Origin: Theodoxus fluviatilis
Taxonomy: Eukaryota; Mollusca; Gastropoda; Cycloneritida; Neritidae
DNA length: 64,000 bases
Reading direction: 5' to 3'
Assembly (NCBI GenBank): GCA_034096865.1
Contig: JAWQFJ010001827.1
Span: 315,586 to 379,585 of the forward strand
The notes beneath the pieces are model-generated. The model had not been told where the DNA came from, ran no database searches, and saw only the letters and a program-made list of their open reading frames with translations. Shown here in pieces: positions 61,401 to 64,000 of the stretch. The position numbers and the translations under genes are program-made. How positions within the stretch are numbered: the stretch's first letter is position 1; every line of letters starts with the position of its first letter.

Positions 61401-64000
61401 CCTTGCTGCTATTCTCACACTGTCCCTTGCTGCCATTCCCACACTGCCCCTTGCTGCCATTCCCATACTGCCCCTTGTTGCCATTCCCTTGCTGCCATTC
61501 CCATACTGCCCCTTGTTGCCATTCCCTTGCAGCCATTCCCATACTGCCCCTTGCTGCCATTCCCATACTGCCCCTTGTTGCCATTCCCTTGCTGCCATTC
61601 TCATACTGCCCCTTGCTGCTATTCTCACACTGTCCCTTGCTGCCATTCCCACACTGTCCTTGCTGCCATTCCCATACTGCCCCTTGTTGCCATTCCCTTG
61701 CTGCCATTCCCATACTGCCCCTTGTTGCCATTCCCATACTGCCCCTTGTTGCCATTCCCTTGCAGCCATTCCCATACTGCCCCTTGTTGCCATTCCCTTG
61801 CTGCCATTCCCATACTGCCCCTTGTTGCCATTCCCTTGCAGCCATTCCCATACTGCCCCTTGTTGCCATTCCCTTGCTGCCATTCCCATACTGCCCCTTG
61901 TTGCCATTCCCTTGCTGCCATTCCCACACTGCCCCTTGCTGCCATTCCCATACTGCCCCTTGTTGCCATTCCCATACTGCCCCTTGTTGCCATTCCCTTG
62001 CTGCCATTCCCATACTGCCCCTTGTTGCCATTCCTTTGCAGCCATTCCCATACTGCCCCTTGTTGCCATTCCCTTGCTGCCATTCCCACACTGCCCTTTG
62101 CTGCCATTCCCATACTGCCCCTTGTTGCCATTCCCTTGCAGCCATTCCCATACTGCCCCTTGTTGCCATTCCCATACTGCCCCTTGTTGCCATTCCCTTG
62201 CTGCCATTCCCATACTGCCCCTTGTTGCCATTCCCTTGCTGCCATTCCCATACTGCCCCTTGTTGCCATTCCCATACTGCCCCTTGTTGCCATTCCCACA
62301 CTGCCCCTTGTTGCCATTCCCATACTGCCCCTTGTTGCCATTCCCATACTGCCCCTTGTTGCCATTCCCTTGCTGCCATTCCCACACTGCCCCTTGCTGC
62401 CATTCCCATACTGCCCCTTGCAGCCATTCCCATACTGCCCCTTGTTGCCATTCCCACACTGCCCCTTGCTGCCATTCCCATACTACCCCTTGCAGCCATT
62501 CCCATACTACCCCTTGCAGCCATTCCCATACTGCCCCTTGTTGCCATTCCCATACTGCCCCTTGTTGCCATTCCCATACTGCCCCTTGTTGCCATTCCCA
62601 TACTGCCCCTTGTTGCCATTCCCATACTGCCCCTTGTTGCCATTCCCATACTGCCCCTTGTTGCCATTCCCTTGCTGCCATTCCCACACTGCCCCTTGCT
62701 GCCATTCCCATACTGCCCCTTGCAGCCATTCCCATACTGCCCCTTGTTGCCATTCCCATACTGCCCCTTGCTGCCATTCCCATACTGCCCCTTGTTGCCA
62801 TTCCCATACTGCCCCTTGTTGCCATTCCCTTGCTGCCATTCCCACACTGCCCCTTGCTGCCATTCCCATACTGCCCCTTGTTGCCATTCCCTTGCAGCCA
62901 TTCCCATACTGCCCCTTGTTGCCATTCCCATACTGCCCCTTGTTGCCATTCCCTTGCTGCCATTCCCACACTGCCCCTTGTTGCCATTCCCTTGCTGCCA
63001 TTCCCATACTGCCCCTTGTTGCCATTCCCTTGCTGCCATTCCCATACTGCCCCTTGTTGCCATTCCCTTGCAGCCATTCCCATACTGCCCCTTGTTGCCA
63101 TTCCCATACTGCCCCTTGTTGCCATTCCCATACTGCCCCTTGTTGCCATTCCCTTGCAGCCATTCCCATACTGCCCCTTGTTGCCATTCCCATACTGCCC
63201 CTTGTTGCCATTCCCATACTGCCCCTTGTTGCCATTCCCATACTGCCCCTTGTTGCCATTCCCATACTGCCCCTTGTTGCCATTCCCATACTGCCCCTTG
63301 TTGCCATTCCCATACTGCCCCTTGTTGCCATTCCCATACTGCCCCTTGTTGCCATTCCCTTGCTGCCATTCCCATACTGCCCCTTGTTGCCATTCCCTTG
63401 CAGCCATTCCCATACTGCCCCTTGTTGCCATTCCCATACTGCCCCTTGTTGCCATTCCCATACTGCCCCTTGTTGCCATTCCCTTGCAGCCATTCCCATA
63501 CCGCCCCTTGTGTCCATTCCCATACCGCCCCTTGTGTCCATTCCCATACCGCCCCTTGTGTCCATTCCCATACCGCCATTCCCATACTGCCCCTTGTGGC
63601 CATTCCCATACTGCCCCTTGTTGCCATTCCCATACTGTCCCTTGCTGCCATTCCCATACTGCCCCTTGTTGCCATTCCCATACTGCCCCTTGTTGCCATT
63701 CCCATACTGCCCCTTGTTGCCATTCCCATACTGCCCCTTGTTGCCATTCCCATACTGCCCCTTGTTGCCATTCCCTTGCAGCCATTCCCATACTGCCCCT
63801 TGTTGCCATTCCCATACTGCCCCTTGTTGCCATTCCCTTGCAGCCATTCCCATACTGCCCCTTGTTGCCATTCCCATACTGCCCCTTGTTGCCATTCCCA
63901 TACTGCCCCTTGCAGCCATTCCCATACTGCCCCTTGTTGCCATTCCCATACTGCCCCTTGTTGCCATTCCCATACTGCCCCTTGTTGCCATTCCCATACT
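43269..64000 (+). CDS. GUK1: Guanylate kinase, 5' exons only; gene continues past window
   Basis: Visible coding exons 43283-43400 and 48131-48172 join in phase. The product begins [20 protein letters not shown], with the Walker A P-loop GPSGVGKST at codons 13-21, then [18 protein letters not shown], a His completed across the intron, and [13 protein letters not shown]. The [13 protein letters not shown] segment is the GMP-binding hallmark of guanylate kinases. The enzyme phosphorylates GMP to GDP with ATP in purine nucleotide metabolism. The visible part is about 53 of the usual ~200 residues. Introns of 4.7 kb and more than 15.8 kb are filled with related 24-bp minisatellites. The closest alternative, a GUK domain of a larger scaffold such as a MAGUK, is unlikely because a Met lies directly before the domain. 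Confidence 0.9.
43401..43496 (+). repeat. 32-bp tandem repeat that copies the GUK1 5' splice site
   Basis: Three units begin at 43401, 43433 and 43465, each starting GTGAGTNCAGTGATGTGTAG and ending GTGCTC. Each unit therefore restores CTC|GTGAGT. Use of the second or third donor would add 32 or 64 nt and bring in an in-frame TAG at once. Confidence 0.9.
43601..47514. repeat. 24-bp minisatellite A in GUK1 intron, about 160 copies
   Basis: The unit is CCATTGCCATACCACCCC followed by CTGCTG or CTGCTGT variants. It is strongly C-rich on +. Shorter 18- to 21-bp forms and rarer CCCTTTCCTGTCATC types are mixed in. Long Pro/Ala/Val/Ile frames on + and Met-Ala-Gly frames on - are products of a stop-free 24-mer and cross no supported exon. 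Confidence 0.96.
47515..48130 (+). other. GUK1 intron flank before exon 2
   Basis: Ordinary unique-looking intron sequence ending TTTTCAG. Confidence 0.7.
48131..48172 (+). CDS. GUK1: GUK1 42-nt exon: [13 protein letters not shown]
   Basis: The acceptor is CTTTTCAG and the donor GTGAGG. Two bases complete His, then [13 protein letters not shown] and one base of the next codon (an Asp/Glu/Gly/Ala/Val-type GNN). It carries the GMP-binding Arg residues of the S-x-TTRxPRxGE motif. The tiny exon sits between two minisatellite-filled introns. Confidence 0.92.
   Translation, partial: TQPENQDQGRSME
48173..48489 (+). other. GUK1 intron flank after exon 2
   Basis: About 320 bp of unique intron sequence before the second 24-bp array. 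A short T-rich run lies near 48221-48245. Confidence 0.7.
51975..52638. mobile_element. Foldback element, arms about 310 bp, inserted in the 24-bp array
   Basis: 51975-52289 and 52327-52638 are near-perfect inverted copies around a spacer of about 37 nt; the ends read TGCTAGACAAATAAAAAAGC and its complement. About 28 bp of non-array sequence (from about 51947) precede the left arm only. Each arm holds CTGATGA, GGAG, loop, CTCC, GAAA (52389-52411 on +). A small difference (AAAGTAC against AAAGAGTAC) shows the arms are not one folded read. No protein is encoded. Confidence 0.88.
53811..53936 (+). mobile_element. Solo LINE 3' tail inside the 24-bp array
   Basis: Matches the minus strand of 12955-13090 along its length (AATGTGGTGTT, GGTTGTATGAGTGTTGA, CATGAGCTTGCCTGTCAAGG, GAAGGTATGTGC), ending AATAAACTATATTC. 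It is an extremely 5'-truncated insertion of the same LINE family as 12945-13560. Array sequence resumes immediately on both sides. Confidence 0.88.
55380..56575. other. Scrambled segment of the 24-bp array
   Basis: Recognisable unit pieces (GCTGCCATTCC, TGCCCCTTGCTG) are separated by irregular insertions, deletions and substitutions for about 1.2 kb, with near-perfect array on each side and sharp edges. It could be uncorrected read error in the assembly or a decayed block. No gene is called. Confidence 0.75.

Larger units (their letters stand above)
48490..64000. repeat. 24-bp minisatellite B in GUK1 intron, more than 15 kb, runs off window
   Basis: The consensus unit is CCATTCCCATACTGCCCC plus TTGCTG. 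About 20 of 24 positions match the minisatellite A unit. It is broken by a foldback element (51975-52638), a LINE tail (53811-53936) and a scrambled stretch (about 55380-56570). Variants are zoned: CACACTG and TTACTG forms at 50.7-53.8 kb, CCAATCCCATAC at 57.7-60.7 kb, TTGTTG and TTGCAG at 61.3-64 kb, and a 14-bp deleted unit (CCATTCCCTTGCTG) in clusters. The long Gly-Met-Ala-Arg or Leu-Pro-Phe frames are repeat translations. Confidence 0.97.

Noticed and set aside
48453..63997. Gly-Met-Ala-Arg-Gly-Ser, Trp-Glu-Trp-Gln-Gln and Leu-Pro-Phe-Pro frames of up to 938 codons
   Set aside because: Repeat translations of a 24-bp unit without stops in several frames. No independent evidence of coding.
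43601..64000. CRISPR array
   Set aside because: Regular repeats but no unique spacers. Direct head-to-tail 24-mers in a eukaryotic intron.

Overview
This window is animal nuclear DNA. The genes are split by GT-AG introns, and most of the sequence is microsatellites, minisatellites, non-LTR retrotransposon fragments, tRNA-derived SINEs and DNA-transposon remnants. The repeat families, especially the one packed with AAGGTCA half-sites, suggest a lophotrochozoan and most likely a mollusc. That placement is an inference. I see no prokaryotic gene organisation, CRISPR array or bona fide structural RNA gene.

Two protein-coding genes are supported, both on the + strand. The first is the 3' part of a leucine-rich-repeat protein that matches LRRC56 (the ODA8 family of ciliary outer-dynein-arm assembly factors). 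Eight phase-consistent exons run from 3750 to a stop at 15595-15597; the N-terminal exons lie upstream of the window. One exon encodes a run of RPG[S/T]xx hexapeptides. The second is the 5' part of guanylate kinase (GUK1). Its P-loop exon is at 43283-43400 and a 42-nt exon at 48131-48172; the remaining exons lie beyond the window.

Layout. 1-3749: a terminal-inverted-repeat element, a CA tract and a C-rich minisatellite. 3750-15597: LRRC56, whose introns hold a MITE-like element with an internal 58-bp tandem repeat, a reversed LINE fragment, a SINE and a large GA tract. 15598-36255: intergenic, with dispersed repeats, three non-LTR retrotransposon pieces, a run of DNA-transposon and foldback elements at 24.6-26.8 kb, a G-run region with a 3-N gap, and a 1-kb inverted-repeat element with a 14-bp target duplication. 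36259-40085: a 63-bp minisatellite. 40741-42855: a 24/25-bp minisatellite. 43269-64000: GUK1, with each of its two visible introns filled by a 24-bp minisatellite. The first array is 3.9 kb; the second is more than 15 kb and runs off the window.

The most unusual result is that the two GUK1 intron arrays have related 24-bp units (about 20 of 24 positions match) on either side of a 42-nt exon. The second array is interrupted by a foldback element with about 310-bp arms that carry a hammerhead-like core, by a LINE 3' tail, and by a 1.2-kb scrambled segment that may be an assembly fault. The very long open frames in all the arrays arise because the units lack stop codons; I do not call them as genes.
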